Source: Peptostreptococcus stomatis DSM 17678 (GTDB lineage: Bacteria > Bacillota > Clostridia > Peptostreptococcales > Peptostreptococcaceae). Taken from it: a stretch of 38,246 nucleotides of DNA. Position 1 is the stretch's first letter. The number at the start of each line of letters is the position of its first letter. The DNA lies in contig NZ_ADGQ01000030.1 of the NCBI RefSeq assembly GCF_000147675.1, positions 1-38,246 of the forward strand, in the 5' to 3' direction. Of this stretch, positions 1 to 8,608 are shown piece after piece. The translations under genes were made by a program, and so were the position numbers. The notes under the pieces were generated by a model. It did not search any database. It was given only the letters and a program-made list of their open reading frames with translations, and was not told the DNA's origin.

Positions 1-1
1 C

Positions 2-229
2 ATAAAAAGCCTTAAAAAGCTTAGAAAATATGTGCTAAACTCATTAAAATATGACTATACGAATGCTATGGTTGAGGGTAAAAACAACAAGATAAAGGTA
101 ATTAAAAGAGTATCCTACGGATATAGGAGTTTTAGGAATTTTAAGGCAAGGATAATGTTAATGGAAAGGTATAAAATACAAAAGGGCAACATCCATAGTT
201 ATCAGTTTGCTATGGATGCTGCCGCATAA
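2..229 (+). CDS. ISL3-family transposase, C-terminal part (5' end outside window)
   Basis: The reading frame is open from base 2 to the TAA at 227-229, so this is the C-terminal 75 residues of a longer protein and the GTG at 32 is not a true start. The segment TNAMVEGKNNKIKVIKR followed by a GYRSFRNFKARI-like stretch is the conserved C-terminus of ISL3 (DDE) transposases, which carries the last catalytic Glu region. ISL3 transposases are usually around 400 or more residues, so most of the gene lies to the left. The tail ends in an Ala-rich MDAAA. Whether the full copy is functional cannot be seen from here. Confidence 0.8.
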   Translation: MKSLKKLRKYVLNSLKYDYTNAMVEGKNNKIKVIKRVSYGYRSFRNFKARIMLMERYKIQKGNIHSYQFAMDAAA

Positions 230-257
230 TTTAATAGATTTTATTGATTTAAATTAT

Positions 258-282
258 CACCAACGTTATTTGACATAGAGCC
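258..282. repeat. Right terminal inverted repeat of the ISL3-type element
   Basis: The bases running from CACCAACG to GACATAGAGCC read on the opposite strand as GGCTCTATGTC and onward, like the GGCTCTTTGTC-type ends of ISL3 elements. It sits 28 bp beyond the transposase stop codon. The matching left repeat is outside the window. Confidence 0.65.
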
Positions 283-299
283 ATATAAAACTAACACAG

Positions 300-331
300 A
301 ACAGTAATTTGAAAAAGATTTACTGTTTTTT
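300..331 (+). terminator. Rho-independent terminator after the IS element
   Basis: AACAGTAA (300-307) pairs with TTACTGTT (320-327) across a 12-nt loop and is followed by a T-run to 331. It would stop transcription leaving the insertion sequence before the DNA-repair operon. Confidence 0.65.
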
Positions 332-423
332 CTTTGCCTAAAAATGAAAATGCTTAACTAAAAATCGTTTATAAATTAAAAAATGTACTCGACAAAGCGC
401 TCTATTAGGAAATAAAAAAACAT

Positions 424-477
424 CTAAACCTATTTCTATACACTTCTAATTATAATTTTACTGAAAGATAGGTTTAG
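424..477 (-). terminator. Inverted repeat, terminator-like on the minus strand
   Basis: CTAAACCTAT (424-433) pairs with ATAGGTTTAG (468-477) across about 34 nt. An A-run lies just left of it (about 412-420), so on the minus strand the hairpin is followed by Ts. No minus-strand gene is visible that it would serve, so it may be a relic of DNA displaced by the IS. The rest of 332-494 shows nothing recognisable. Confidence 0.35.
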
Positions 478-494
478 CCTTTAGAGAAATATAA

Positions 495-522
495 TTGAAG
501 CGAAAGTATGATATAATATAAT
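495..522 (+). promoter_or_regulatory. Sigma-70-type promoter of the DNA-repair operon
   Basis: TTGAAG (495-500), a 16-bp spacer and TATAAT (517-522) lie 50 bp before the first gene of the operon, with no gene between. A second overlapping TATAAT (512-517) has no matching -35. Transcription would start near 529 and leave a leader of about 43 nt. No operator-like dyad is visible. Confidence 0.6.
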
Positions 523-571
523 TAGGAAAATTTAACTATTTTCGACAATATCTAAGTTAGGGAGACCGATT

Positions 572-2254
572 ATGACAGTAGATAAAATAGGCTTTAAGAA
601 GGACGTGGATATAGATAAACTGAATATACTAGAAGAGTTTATAGGGGACAAATACCTATTCTGTCAGGGTTCTTTAGACCAGGCTGTCTTGACTGACAGG
701 CTGAGGTCTATTTTTAGTGGTTCCTACTATGAAAAAATAAATATCACAAGTATCCAGGCCTATATAGTAGATCAAGTCAACCTCTATTGGCCCCTAATTG
801 GTGAGGGGGTTAAGCCAAATACCCTGTCACGTTTGGCAAGTATCTTTTTATTGAACAAGATAATAGGTGACAGGAGGTATTTTGATGGATATTTTCAAGG
901 TTTAAATTCTAATAATATAAATATTGCCAACCAGGTTTATGGGGCCATGATTGAGGCTAGTATGAAGTCTATACCTCATGATGCCATAGCCCATAGAATT
1001 TCAAGGTTTAAGATGTCAAAATCCAACAGGCATATTTTTGATGATATGAAGAATGTAATAGTTGAATACAGGTCTATAATGGATAGGTTGGGCCTATATG
1101 ACCTACCAAGTCTTATAGAGATGTATTACAAGGACCTACTAGAAAATGAGACCTATAAGTCCCTCACAGGTCATAGGGACTATGTTAACCTAGAGGACCT
1201 GCTTGCTTCTAGTCAAAGGGACCTAGATTTTGTCAATAGGCTTGGAAATATAGATCACCTACATTATGACAGTTACTATGATATGTATGTTGGTCTTATA
1301 AACAAGCTAGAAGATCTAATCAACCAAGACAAGGTAAGTCCTGACAGGATAGCTGTTATAGTACCTAATAAGAGGCTTATATCAAGAGATGAAGCAGATA
1401 AGATTGGACAGATTTTTGGGCAAAGCTTAAGTTATATGCCTACAAGTGAGATAATTACGAGGACCCGTACAGGAAATCTTGTATTTAGTGCCCTGGCTAT
1501 CCATAGAGACTTGGAATTTATCTTGAGCCAAGATTACAAGTTGGAACTATTAAGAGTCTTTAATCCAGACAAGACGTATATATATTTAGCGAGAAATATA
1601 GAAAAGCTAATGGTTGATATTCGCAGGGACCTGTCTGTAGATATATATGGCCAGGTACCGGACCAGGAGTTTGCAAAAAAATTCTTTAAAGAACACCTAA
1701 TGGAGGCTGGTGTAGATGACCATGATATGGTACTCGTGAGTAGTTTTTGTGATCATTTAAAGGATCTAAATACACTGATAGAGGCCTGTGACAAGGTTGA
1801 CTTTATATCCATTAGTGATGAGGCCAGGTTAGGATTTTTGAAGGAATATTCAAGTATTTTCCCAGGAAATATGACTAAAATGGAGCTTGCCTCTAGGGAT
1901 AATATCCTGGTAATGACCCTAGATGAGTATAAATTTTTAGCAAATGAGAGGGACCATCTATTGGTCTTTGATGCAGACTCAAAAACCTATATCAGAAGGG
2001 TGGAAAACAATCTTGATACCGACCTGGCATATATGGAGGATAGCCTCTTGACCAATATTGATGACACTAACCTAGACCAGATTTACAGGGACTTGGAAGT
2101 AGACAAGAACAAGACCTATATGAAGGATTTATGGTCGACTAGGGAATTTTTGGGTGAGGGGTCTTTGGAAGACCTGAATATATACCTACTACATTCAGAC
2201 CTGGCCATAAATGGATATGACCAGTTGGGAGACAGGAGGCTACTATGGACATAG
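572..2254 (+). CDS. Helicase-like protein without catalytic motifs (AddB-N-like), first gene of a tripartite nuclease locus
   Basis: This 560-residue protein matches no family I can name outright. There is no Walker A loop and no DExQD box. Its second half does follow the layout of a UvrD-type domain 2. A segment near residues 261-285 (DRIAVIVPNKRLISRDEADK) resembles the strand-helix of domain 2A. Near residues 445-470, NILVMTLDEYKFLANERDHL sits where motif V (TIHKSKGLEF) would be. The C-terminus (IYLLHSDLAINGYDQLGDRR) occupies the position of motif VI without its catalytic Arg pattern. I infer a degenerate SF1 helicase subunit analogous to the N-terminal half of AddB. Its stop overlaps the next gene by 10 nt, implying translational coupling. 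The start is the ATG at 572 behind AGGGAGA. The protein is probably cytoplasmic and a partner of the next two products. Confidence 0.6.
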   Translation: MTVDKIGFKKDVDIDKLNILEEFIGDKYLFCQGSLDQAVLTDRLRSIFSGSYYEKINITSIQAYIVDQVNLYWPLIGEGVKPNTLSRLASIFLLNKIIGDRRYFDGYFQGLNSNNINIANQVYGAMIEASMKSIPHDAIAHRISRFKMSKSNRHIFDDMKNVIVEYRSIMDRLGLYDLPSLIEMYYKDLLENETYKSLTGHRDYVNLEDLLASSQRDLDFVNRLGNIDHLHYDSYYDMYVGLINKLEDLINQDKVSPDRIAVIVPNKRLISRDEADKIGQIFGQSLSYMPTSEIITRTRTGNLVFSALAIHRDLEFILSQDYKLELLRVFNPDKTYIYLARNIEKLMVDIRRDLSVDIYGQVPDQEFAKKFFKEHLMEAGVDDHDMVLVSSFCDHLKDLNTLIEACDKVDFISISDEARLGFLKEYSSIFPGNMTKMELASRDNILVMTLDEYKFLANERDHLLVFDADSKTYIRRVENNLDTDLAYMEDSLLTNIDDTNLDQIYRDLEVDKNKTYMKDLWSTREFLGEGSLEDLNIYLLHSDLAINGYDQLGDRRLLWT

Positions 2255-4497
2255 TTTTTAGGAAAGACCAAAAGGAAATTATGAAATACAAGTCTGGTAG
2301 CATGGGGATCCAGGCGGTTCCGGGTGCAGGCAAGACCTTTATAATTACTAATTTAGTTGCCAAGCTCCTGAAAAAAATGAAGGATGATGACCAGGATGGC
2401 AAGATCCTGGTTTTGACATATATGAATAGTGCCGCTAATAACTTTAAGTCGAGGATTAGGGCGATTTTGGAGGACGAGGGTCTAGACAAAGGAGGCTTCG
2501 AGGTAATGACTATACATTCCCTGGCCATGAAGATTATAAGGGAAAACACTGACATAGCCATGCTAAGTGAGGAAAGCCAGATAATTGACGACTACAAAAA
2601 GGGAATCCTAATCCAGATGGCCATAGATGAATATGAGTCTATACCTGCGAGTGAAACCAGAATTAGGTCCTTTCTAAAAAAAGACCTTAGAGATGACCAG
2701 GCCCAGGTGGACAAATGGTATAGGGAGTTTACAAATATTGTCCTAAATGCCATAAAATTGATGAAGTATGCCGATATTAGTGTAGATAGGCTAGAGGCAT
2801 ACTTAGATCATGGCCAGGCCACTATTATGAAGATAATTGGACCTATATACAAGAATTACCAGACTATACTGGATCAAGAGGGCTACTTTGACTATGATGA
2901 TATTTTGATAAGAGCCTATAGGATCCTGGTAGAAAACGAGTCAGTAGCGGAAAAATACCAGGCCAGGTATGCTTATGTATTTGAGGATGAATGCCAGGAT
3001 TCTAATGAAATCCAGGGCAAGATTATAGATATAATTTCATATAAGAAGGCCAGCCGTAAAAAATCTAAAAGAAACCTTGTAAGGGTCGGGGATGTTAACC
3101 AGAGTATAACAGGCACCTTTACCGGGTCAGATCCAAGGTACTTCAAGGATTTTTGCTTACAGGCCGACCATTTCTATGAGATGAATATGGCAGCTAGGTC
3201 TAGTAGGGATATATTAGACCTAGCCAATCATTTGGTGGACCAGGCAAAAGACCACTTGGAGGGTATACATATTGAGCCAGTGGAGAGTGGACAGGCCTAC
3301 AAGTCAAATCCAAAGACAGACAAGTATATGGTGGCTGCCAGGTCACTAAAAAACCAAGAAGAGGAGAGGGACCTTGTTGCCAAGACAATAGGCTACTACC
3401 AAAAGGCCTTCCCAAACTATAGTATTGGGGTCTTGTCATTTTCTAACTATGATACAGATGATCTAGGAGACTACCTTGATGCCAGAGATATAAAATATGA
3501 CAAACTGGGGGCTGATTCTAAGGTTAGGAAGAAAGTAATAGGTGACCTGAAATTGACCCTGGACTTCTTACTAGAGCCCACAAGGGATAACTTTGTGGAC
3601 CTAGTCATGGAGGCTTTTGTAGCAAGGTTTGACCTTGACTTAAGTCAGGAAGACCTTGAGTCTATAGCCACAAGCTTGGCCAAGGAAGACTATGAGGCCT
3701 TGATTTATGATGGCTTATATATGGATGAATGGATATCTAGGGCAAGGGTAAGGCTTGATGACAGTATAAGAATGGTATTTTCAAAGAGGATGTCAGAAAG
3801 CATGCTAGCGATTAGGTCTATTTGTGACCATAACCAGGCTGACAAGCTAGGACTAGTTTCTCATATCTTGACTAGGCTGAATTTGACCAGCAATGAAGTA
3901 CTCTTGTCTAAGTATATAGTATTTTATCTGGGAAATTTACTTTCCTATGAAGGGGCAGACCTGGTAAGACTAGCTCTTAGCCTAGACAAGAGGTATAGTA
4001 GGGTATTTGATGGGGCAATAGAGTCCATATACGATATGGGGGAGACAGACCCCTTAGGTGGAAGTGTGACCCTGGCTACTATTCATAAGTCTAAGGGTAT
4101 GGAATGGGATGCAGTCATTATTACAGGTATAAATAAGTCGGACTTCCCTTCTAGTTTGGATGACTACTTTAGGGTGGACAGGAAGTATCTTAGGTCCGAC
4201 TTTAAGTATCCTGAAGCCTTTGTAAATATGGACATAGATAAGATTTTAGGGGTAAATGGGGGCAAGACCAGGGCTTCTTATGAGGACGACCTCAAACTAG
4301 CCCTAATAGGTGAGAGGGTAAGGCTCCTTTATGTAGGTATTACCAGGGCCAAGTCCAGTCTCCTACTTTTGAACTCAAAGAATAAATTTATAGAAAGCCT
4401 TAATAGGAATATGTTTAGAAAGGATTCTAGCTATCTTGAAATATTAAGAGGATATATAGAGGAGAGAAAGAAGCTCTGGAATGGGGCGGAAAAATAG
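2245..4497 (+). CDS. UvrD/PcrA-like SF1A DNA helicase of the tripartite locus
   Basis: This 750-residue protein has all the SF1 motifs in order: a Q-motif (RKDQKEI, residues 6-12), Walker A PGAGKT (26-31), Ia LTYMNSAA, Ib TIHSLA, Walker B DECQD (248-252), III GDVNQSITG, V TIHKSKGMEWD, and VI LLYVGITRAK (694-703). It should therefore be an active 3'-5' ATP-dependent DNA translocase. Unlike AddA it ends just after motif VI and has no fused nuclease. The RecB-type nuclease is the separate next gene, starting nine bases beyond its stop codon. The ATG at 2245 lies in the upstream gene and has a clean AGGAGG at 2235-2240. It differs from housekeeping PcrA in its divergent 1B/2B regions and its context. 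I infer it is the motor of a three-subunit AddAB-like exonuclease. It could instead be an accessory UvrD acting alone. Confidence 0.85.
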   Translation: MDIVFRKDQKEIMKYKSGSMGIQAVPGAGKTFIITNLVAKLLKKMKDDDQDGKILVLTYMNSAANNFKSRIRAILEDEGLDKGGFEVMTIHSLAMKIIRENTDIAMLSEESQIIDDYKKGILIQMAIDEYESIPASETRIRSFLKKDLRDDQAQVDKWYREFTNIVLNAIKLMKYADISVDRLEAYLDHGQATIMKIIGPIYKNYQTILDQEGYFDYDDILIRAYRILVENESVAEKYQARYAYVFEDECQDSNEIQGKIIDIISYKKASRKKSKRNLVRVGDVNQSITGTFTGSDPRYFKDFCLQADHFYEMNMAARSSRDILDLANHLVDQAKDHLEGIHIEPVESGQAYKSNPKTDKYMVAARSLKNQEEERDLVAKTIGYYQKAFPNYSIGVLSFSNYDTDDLGDYLDARDIKYDKLGADSKVRKKVIGDLKLTLDFLLEPTRDNFVDLVMEAFVARFDLDLSQEDLESIATSLAKEDYEALIYDGLYMDEWISRARVRLDDSIRMVFSKRMSESMLAIRSICDHNQADKLGLVSHILTRLNLTSNEVLLSKYIVFYLGNLLSYEGADLVRLALSLDKRYSRVFDGAIESIYDMGETDPLGGSVTLATIHKSKGMEWDAVIITGINKSDFPSSLDDYFRVDRKYLRSDFKYPEAFVNMDIDKILGVNGGKTRASYEDDLKLALIGERVRLLYVGITRAKSSLLLLNSKNKFIESLNRNMFRKDSSYLEILRGYIEERKKLWNGAEK

Positions 4498-4506
4498 GTG
4501 GGATAT

Positions 4507-5190
4507 ATGATTGAAAAAGAAATTTTAGACTACAGGTTGGATAAGTTGATATTTAGCCAAAATATGCTAAGTGCCTGGAAGAGAAGTAAAAAAGAATTTA
4601 TAGACAAGTATATCAGACATATTTTTTGGTCAGATGACAGCCAGCTTGATAGGGACTATGAGCAAAATATGTCCTATGGTAGAGACTTTCACCTTATGTG
4701 TCAAAGGATATTTCTAGGTATAGACCCTATTAGGTCTACTAGCGACTACGATAAGGACCTGGATAGGGTCAAGAAGATCTACAGACTATACAAAAATAGG
4801 TATGGCCAGGATGTCATCTTTTTACCAGAACATAGGATAGAGCTAAAAGATAGGATCCAGGCGACCTATGACCTCCTGGTAAAGGTCTATGAAAATGGGG
4901 AATTAATCAGGTTGGATATATGGGACTGGAAGACAGAACGAAAGAAGATAGAAAAAAATTATGCGGAAAATAAGATGCAGACAAGGGTATATATGTATGT
5001 CTGCAAGGAGTCAATAGGTAGTGACCTAGACTATGAAAATATAAGAATGTACTACTACCAGCCGGCAATAGATAGGCAGGTGATGGTTGATTATTCTGAG
5101 GACAGGCATGCGGCCAACAGAAATATAATTTATTCAATTATAGGGGAGATAAGAAATCTCAAACTAGAGGACTTAAGAGAAGAGGTATAA
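4507..5190 (+). CDS. Stand-alone RecB-family PD-(D/E)XK nuclease
   Basis: This 227-residue protein has the RecB/AddB nuclease (PDDEXK_1) motifs. They are GRDFHLM with His62, Glu112 in PEHRIEL, Asp122 in TYDLLVKV, Asp140-Trp-Lys142 in IWDWKT, and the QxxxY motif (Gln158, Tyr162). It has only two cysteines (Cys65 and one later), so the four-Cys iron-sulphur staple found in AddB is absent. A GTG start at 4498 is possible, but AGGTGGG at 4496-4502 is spaced correctly for the ATG at 4507, which I chose. The upstream helicase stop is at 4495-4497 and addB begins one base after this stop. I infer it provides the nuclease of the helicase pair encoded just upstream. Confidence 0.8.
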   Translation: MIEKEILDYRLDKLIFSQNMLSAWKRSKKEFIDKYIRHIFWSDDSQLDRDYEQNMSYGRDFHLMCQRIFLGIDPIRSTSDYDKDLDRVKKIYRLYKNRYGQDVIFLPEHRIELKDRIQATYDLLVKVYENGELIRLDIWDWKTERKKIEKNYAENKMQTRVYMYVCKESIGSDLDYENIRMYYYQPAIDRQVMVDYSEDRHAANRNIIYSIIGEIRNLKLEDLREEV

Positions 5191-5191
5191 G

Positions 5192-8100
5192 ATGGGTGTA
5201 GGATTTATAAAAGGAAGGATTGGTTCGGATAGGAGCCAGGTCCTCTTGGACTTATGTTTCAAGGAGGCCAGGTCAGGTTCTAGGGGACCAATATTTATAC
5301 TGGTACCGGAAAAATATACATTTGAAATGGAAAAAAAGTTGAGTCTAAGGCTCCTAAAGGATAGGGATCCAGACCTTAGGATAAGGGTGGTAAGTATGTC
5401 TACCCTGGCTAATATGGTATTTACCAAGGTTGGTGGACTTAAGGAAAAGAAATTGACTTCTTCTGCCAGGGGTATGATGACCTATAGGGCTATAGAGTCT
5501 GTATCAAAAGACCTTAAGACACTTAAGATGCCCCAGGATTCAACTGGCTTGGTTGATATAGTAAAGGATGCCCTAATTGAGTTAAAGCAAAACAAGATAG
5601 GGCTAGAAGAACTGGAAGAGATGGCTCTTAGGACTGATGATCATGCTCTTAAGGCCAAGTTGGAAGATATAGGTCTGATTTATTCATCATATGAAAAATT
5701 GATGGAAGAAGACTATATAGATACAGAAGACTGGATACAATTATTATCTAAGAAGTTGGCTTTCTATGAGGAAATTAGGGAAGCAACTATTTTTATAGAT
5801 GAATTTACAGGCTTTACACCGGTCCAGTATGACCTGATAGAGGATCTAATTGCCCTGTCTAAAAATACATATATATCCCTACTTTTGGATTTAAAATCCA
5901 GACTGGAGGTCAAGACAGTCTTTTCCAAGACCCATGTTACTTATTTAAAGCTTATAGAAATATGCAACAGGCACAAGTTAAAAAGGCTGGAGGATATAGA
6001 AGTGGTTAGCCAGGGCTATTATTCGAGTCCAGACTTGGCCTATTTAGAAAAGAATATAAACCTATATAGGGCCAAGCCTTTCCAAGGAGAAGTGGAAAAC
6101 ATTGACCTTATAGAGTTTGAAAATATATATAAGGAAGTCGAATATGTAGCTGGAAAGATAGTTGAGCTTGTCAATGACAAGGGCTATAGGTATAGGGAGA
6201 TTACGGTGGCGACTAGGGACTTAGATTCCTATGCCTACCTGGTAAGGGCTATATTTAGAGACTACAAGCTAAACTACTTCCTAGACCAAAAGTTAGAAGC
6301 CAAGACTAATCCTATCCTTGTGCTTTTGACGTCTATATTGAATATGAAGAAGGAAAACTACTCATATAATTCAGTATTTAACTACCTTAAGAGTGGCCTT
6401 GTTGGTATAGACCATGAGGATGTAAGCCTTCTTGAAAATTATGTCATAGCCAATGGTATAAGGGGGTCCGAGTGGTTTAAGGACTGGGATAGGCCCCTAA
6501 TTCATAATATAGAGGACGATTCAGAACCTGACAATACCCATATCAATGATATTAGGAAGAGGGTAGTGGAGCCGATAGAGAAGCTACATGACCAGCTTAA
6601 GGGCAAGAATAGCCTAAGGGACATATCCGCCCACCTATACCAGTTTGCCCTAGATATAGGCTTACCAGAAAGGATTAATGACCTGATAGAGGAATTTAAG
6701 GGCCAGGAAAACCACTACAAGGCCAAGGAGTATTCACAGGTATGGAACATTTTTGTAGATGTATTGGACGAAATGGTAGAATTTTTAGGTGATGAAAAGA
6801 TTGGTTTAGAGAGATATATAAGGCTAATGGAGGCAGAGTTGTCTGGTTTCGAGCTTGGTATTATACCGCCTTCTAATGACCAGGTCTTTGTTACCAGTGT
6901 TGACAGGATGAAAAACCCGGACACCAAGGTCCTAATCCTTATGGGGGTAAATGAGGGTGTATTTCCTAAGACAATAGGGGACCAGACCCTAATTAGCGAT
7001 AGGGAAAAGGAAAAATTAGGACAAATGGGTATAAGTTTTGATTCTGATGTGAAATCAAAGACCTATGATGAAGTTTTCTTGATATACAGGGCTATGGGAA
7101 TCGCTAGGAAGAGGTTAATTATTACTCACCCGGTATCCAACTTTAAGGGGGATACTATGAAGATGTCTTCACTTATCAAAAAGATTATGAAGATTTTCCC
7201 AGGACTTAAGATGGAAAACTTCCTGGATTCAGACCTGGATACTAGCCACATATATGACCAGCTGGTTAGCCTTGAAGAGAAAAAGAAGGTAGACAATATG
7301 ATTGAGTCTAGCCTAAATTACGATAATAGGGTTTCCAACCTAAATGTCGATCAGGCCAGGATCCTATATGGCAAGGGTGTATTTAGTGTATCAAAGCTTG
7401 AAAAGTATGCTGCCTGCCCATTTTCATATTTTATGAACTATGGACTGGCTGCCAAGGAGAGGCCTATAAACGAGTTTTCCCCTATGGATTCAGGCATATA
7501 TTCCCACAAGATATTAGATGAATTTTCCAAGTCATTGGCAAAAATAGACCTAAGTTGGAAGGACATAGACAAGGGCTATATAGGAATGTCAGTAGACCAA
7601 ATTTCTCAAGACCTTGTCAAGTCAAGGACAGGCTATATATTAGACAGTTCAGAAAAGTACAGGTACCTATACAGTAGGTTAAACAGGTCTCTAGTAGATT
7701 CGATAGATAATATGTCTAAGCAGGTAAAAAAAGGAGATTTCCAACCAAGTGGCTTTGAGCTAAGCTTTGGTTTTAACTCTGCCTACCCACCCCTAAACCT
7801 AGACCTTGATGGGTCAAGAAAGGTCAATATTATTGGTAAGATTGACAGGCTAGATACCTGTATAGACGGGGAAAGAGAGTTTGTAAGGGTAATCGACTAT
7901 AAGTCATCTGGAAAGGAGATAGACCTAACCAGCCTTTATGGTGGTCTCCAGCTCCAGCTATTTATGTACATGAATGCAGTGATAAATGCTGACAAGACTG
8001 GCAAGATGGAGCCTGCAGGAGTACTTTACTCAAACTTTTCCAACAAAGACCTTGATATGTCTGGTCTGGCTGATGGACTAGCCTTATCTGAGGAAGACCT

Positions 8101-8608
8101 AGATAAAAAACTATTAAAGGAAAATAAATTTAGTGGTCTTTTCGTCAATGACCTGGATATAATAGGCCATATGGATAATGATTTAGAAAAAGGTAAGTCT
8201 TCAGATATACTAAAGCTTGAATTAAAAGCAGATGGCTCTATCTATGAAAGTCGTACAACTAGTATGTCTCCAAGGGAATTTGACACTGTAAGGACCTTTG
8301 TCATGAACAAGTCTAGGGAGATTTGTCAGGATATATACGATGGAAAGATAGATATTAGCCCATTTAGGAAGGGGGCCTTAACTGCCTGTACCTATTGTGA
8401 GTATAAGTCGGTATGCCAGTTTGACCCTAGTATGAAGACAGATAAGTATAGGGATATAGAGATACCTCTTGCTGACAAGCCAAAGGCGGGCAAGGTGGAT
8501 GGAGATGCTAATAAGAACCCTAAGAAGGTCAAGGGTGGCCGTTATAGTGACATAGTAGAGATATTGGCAAAAAAGAACAAGGAAGGGGGAGTAACTAGTG
8601 GCGACTAA
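5192..8608 (+). CDS. addB: AddB (RexB) subunit of the AddAB helicase-nuclease
   Basis: This 1138-residue protein is AddB-sized. AddAB resects double-strand breaks and prepares 3' ends for RecA; AddB carries one nuclease and, in studied species, the Chi-recognition surface. The N-terminus follows the AddB pattern (GRIGSDRS, then VPEKYTFEME). The C-terminal nuclease has GKIDRLD, IDYKSS (Asp902, Lys904) and QLQLF. The iron-sulphur cysteines are all present: Cys742 in YAACPFSYF, then Cys1066, Cys1069 and Cys1075 in CTYCEYKSVC. The P-loop reads GRIGSDRS where GRSGSGKT is usual, so the Walker Lys is replaced by Arg14 and this subunit probably does not hydrolyse ATP. The ATG follows the upstream stop by one base, and the 3' end overlaps addA by 11 nt. 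Confidence 0.93.
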   Translation: MGVGFIKGRIGSDRSQVLLDLCFKEARSGSRGPIFILVPEKYTFEMEKKLSLRLLKDRDPDLRIRVVSMSTLANMVFTKVGGLKEKKLTSSARGMMTYRAIESVSKDLKTLKMPQDSTGLVDIVKDALIELKQNKIGLEELEEMALRTDDHALKAKLEDIGLIYSSYEKLMEEDYIDTEDWIQLLSKKLAFYEEIREATIFIDEFTGFTPVQYDLIEDLIALSKNTYISLLLDLKSRLEVKTVFSKTHVTYLKLIEICNRHKLKRLEDIEVVSQGYYSSPDLAYLEKNINLYRAKPFQGEVENIDLIEFENIYKEVEYVAGKIVELVNDKGYRYREITVATRDLDSYAYLVRAIFRDYKLNYFLDQKLEAKTNPILVLLTSILNMKKENYSYNSVFNYLKSGLVGIDHEDVSLLENYVIANGIRGSEWFKDWDRPLIHNIEDDSEPDNTHINDIRKRVVEPIEKLHDQLKGKNSLRDISAHLYQFALDIGLPERINDLIEEFKGQENHYKAKEYSQVWNIFVDVLDEMVEFLGDEKIGLERYIRLMEAELSGFELGIIPPSNDQVFVTSVDRMKNPDTKVLILMGVNEGVFPKTIGDQTLISDREKEKLGQMGISFDSDVKSKTYDEVFLIYRAMGIARKRLIITHPVSNFKGDTMKMSSLIKKIMKIFPGLKMENFLDSDLDTSHIYDQLVSLEEKKKVDNMIESSLNYDNRVSNLNVDQARILYGKGVFSVSKLEKYAACPFSYFMNYGLAAKERPINEFSPMDSGIYSHKILDEFSKSLAKIDLSWKDIDKGYIGMSVDQISQDLVKSRTGYILDSSEKYRYLYSRLNRSLVDSIDNMSKQVKKGDFQPSGFELSFGFNSAYPPLNLDLDGSRKVNIIGKIDRLDTCIDGEREFVRVIDYKSSGKEIDLTSLYGGLQLQLFMYMNAVINADKTGKMEPAGVLYSNFSNKDLDMSGLADGLALSEEDLDKKLLKENKFSGLFVNDLDIIGHMDNDLEKGKSSDILKLELKADGSIYESRTTSMSPREFDTVRTFVMNKSREICQDIYDGKIDISPFRKGALTACTYCEYKSVCQFDPSMKTDKYRDIEIPLADKPKAGKVDGDANKNPKKVKGGRYSDIVEILAKKNKEGGVTSGD

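Larger units (their letters stand above)
1..282 (+). mobile_element. 3' end of an ISL3-family insertion sequence
   Basis: The left edge of the window lies inside an insertion sequence. It contains the transposase C-terminus and, 28 bp after its stop codon, a terminal repeat ending in GACATAGAGCC. That layout and the repeat sequence resemble ISL3-family ends. The left half of the element is outside the window, so completeness and target duplication cannot be judged. Confidence 0.7.

Noticed and set aside
283-290. ATATAAAA directly after the IS as a possible 8-bp target duplication
   Set aside because: The left flank of the element is outside the window, so no duplication can be shown.
360-410. 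GACAAAGCGCTC-like sequence resembling a second ISL3 end
   Set aside because: The match to the true terminal repeat is short and interrupted, so I could not call a second IS copy.
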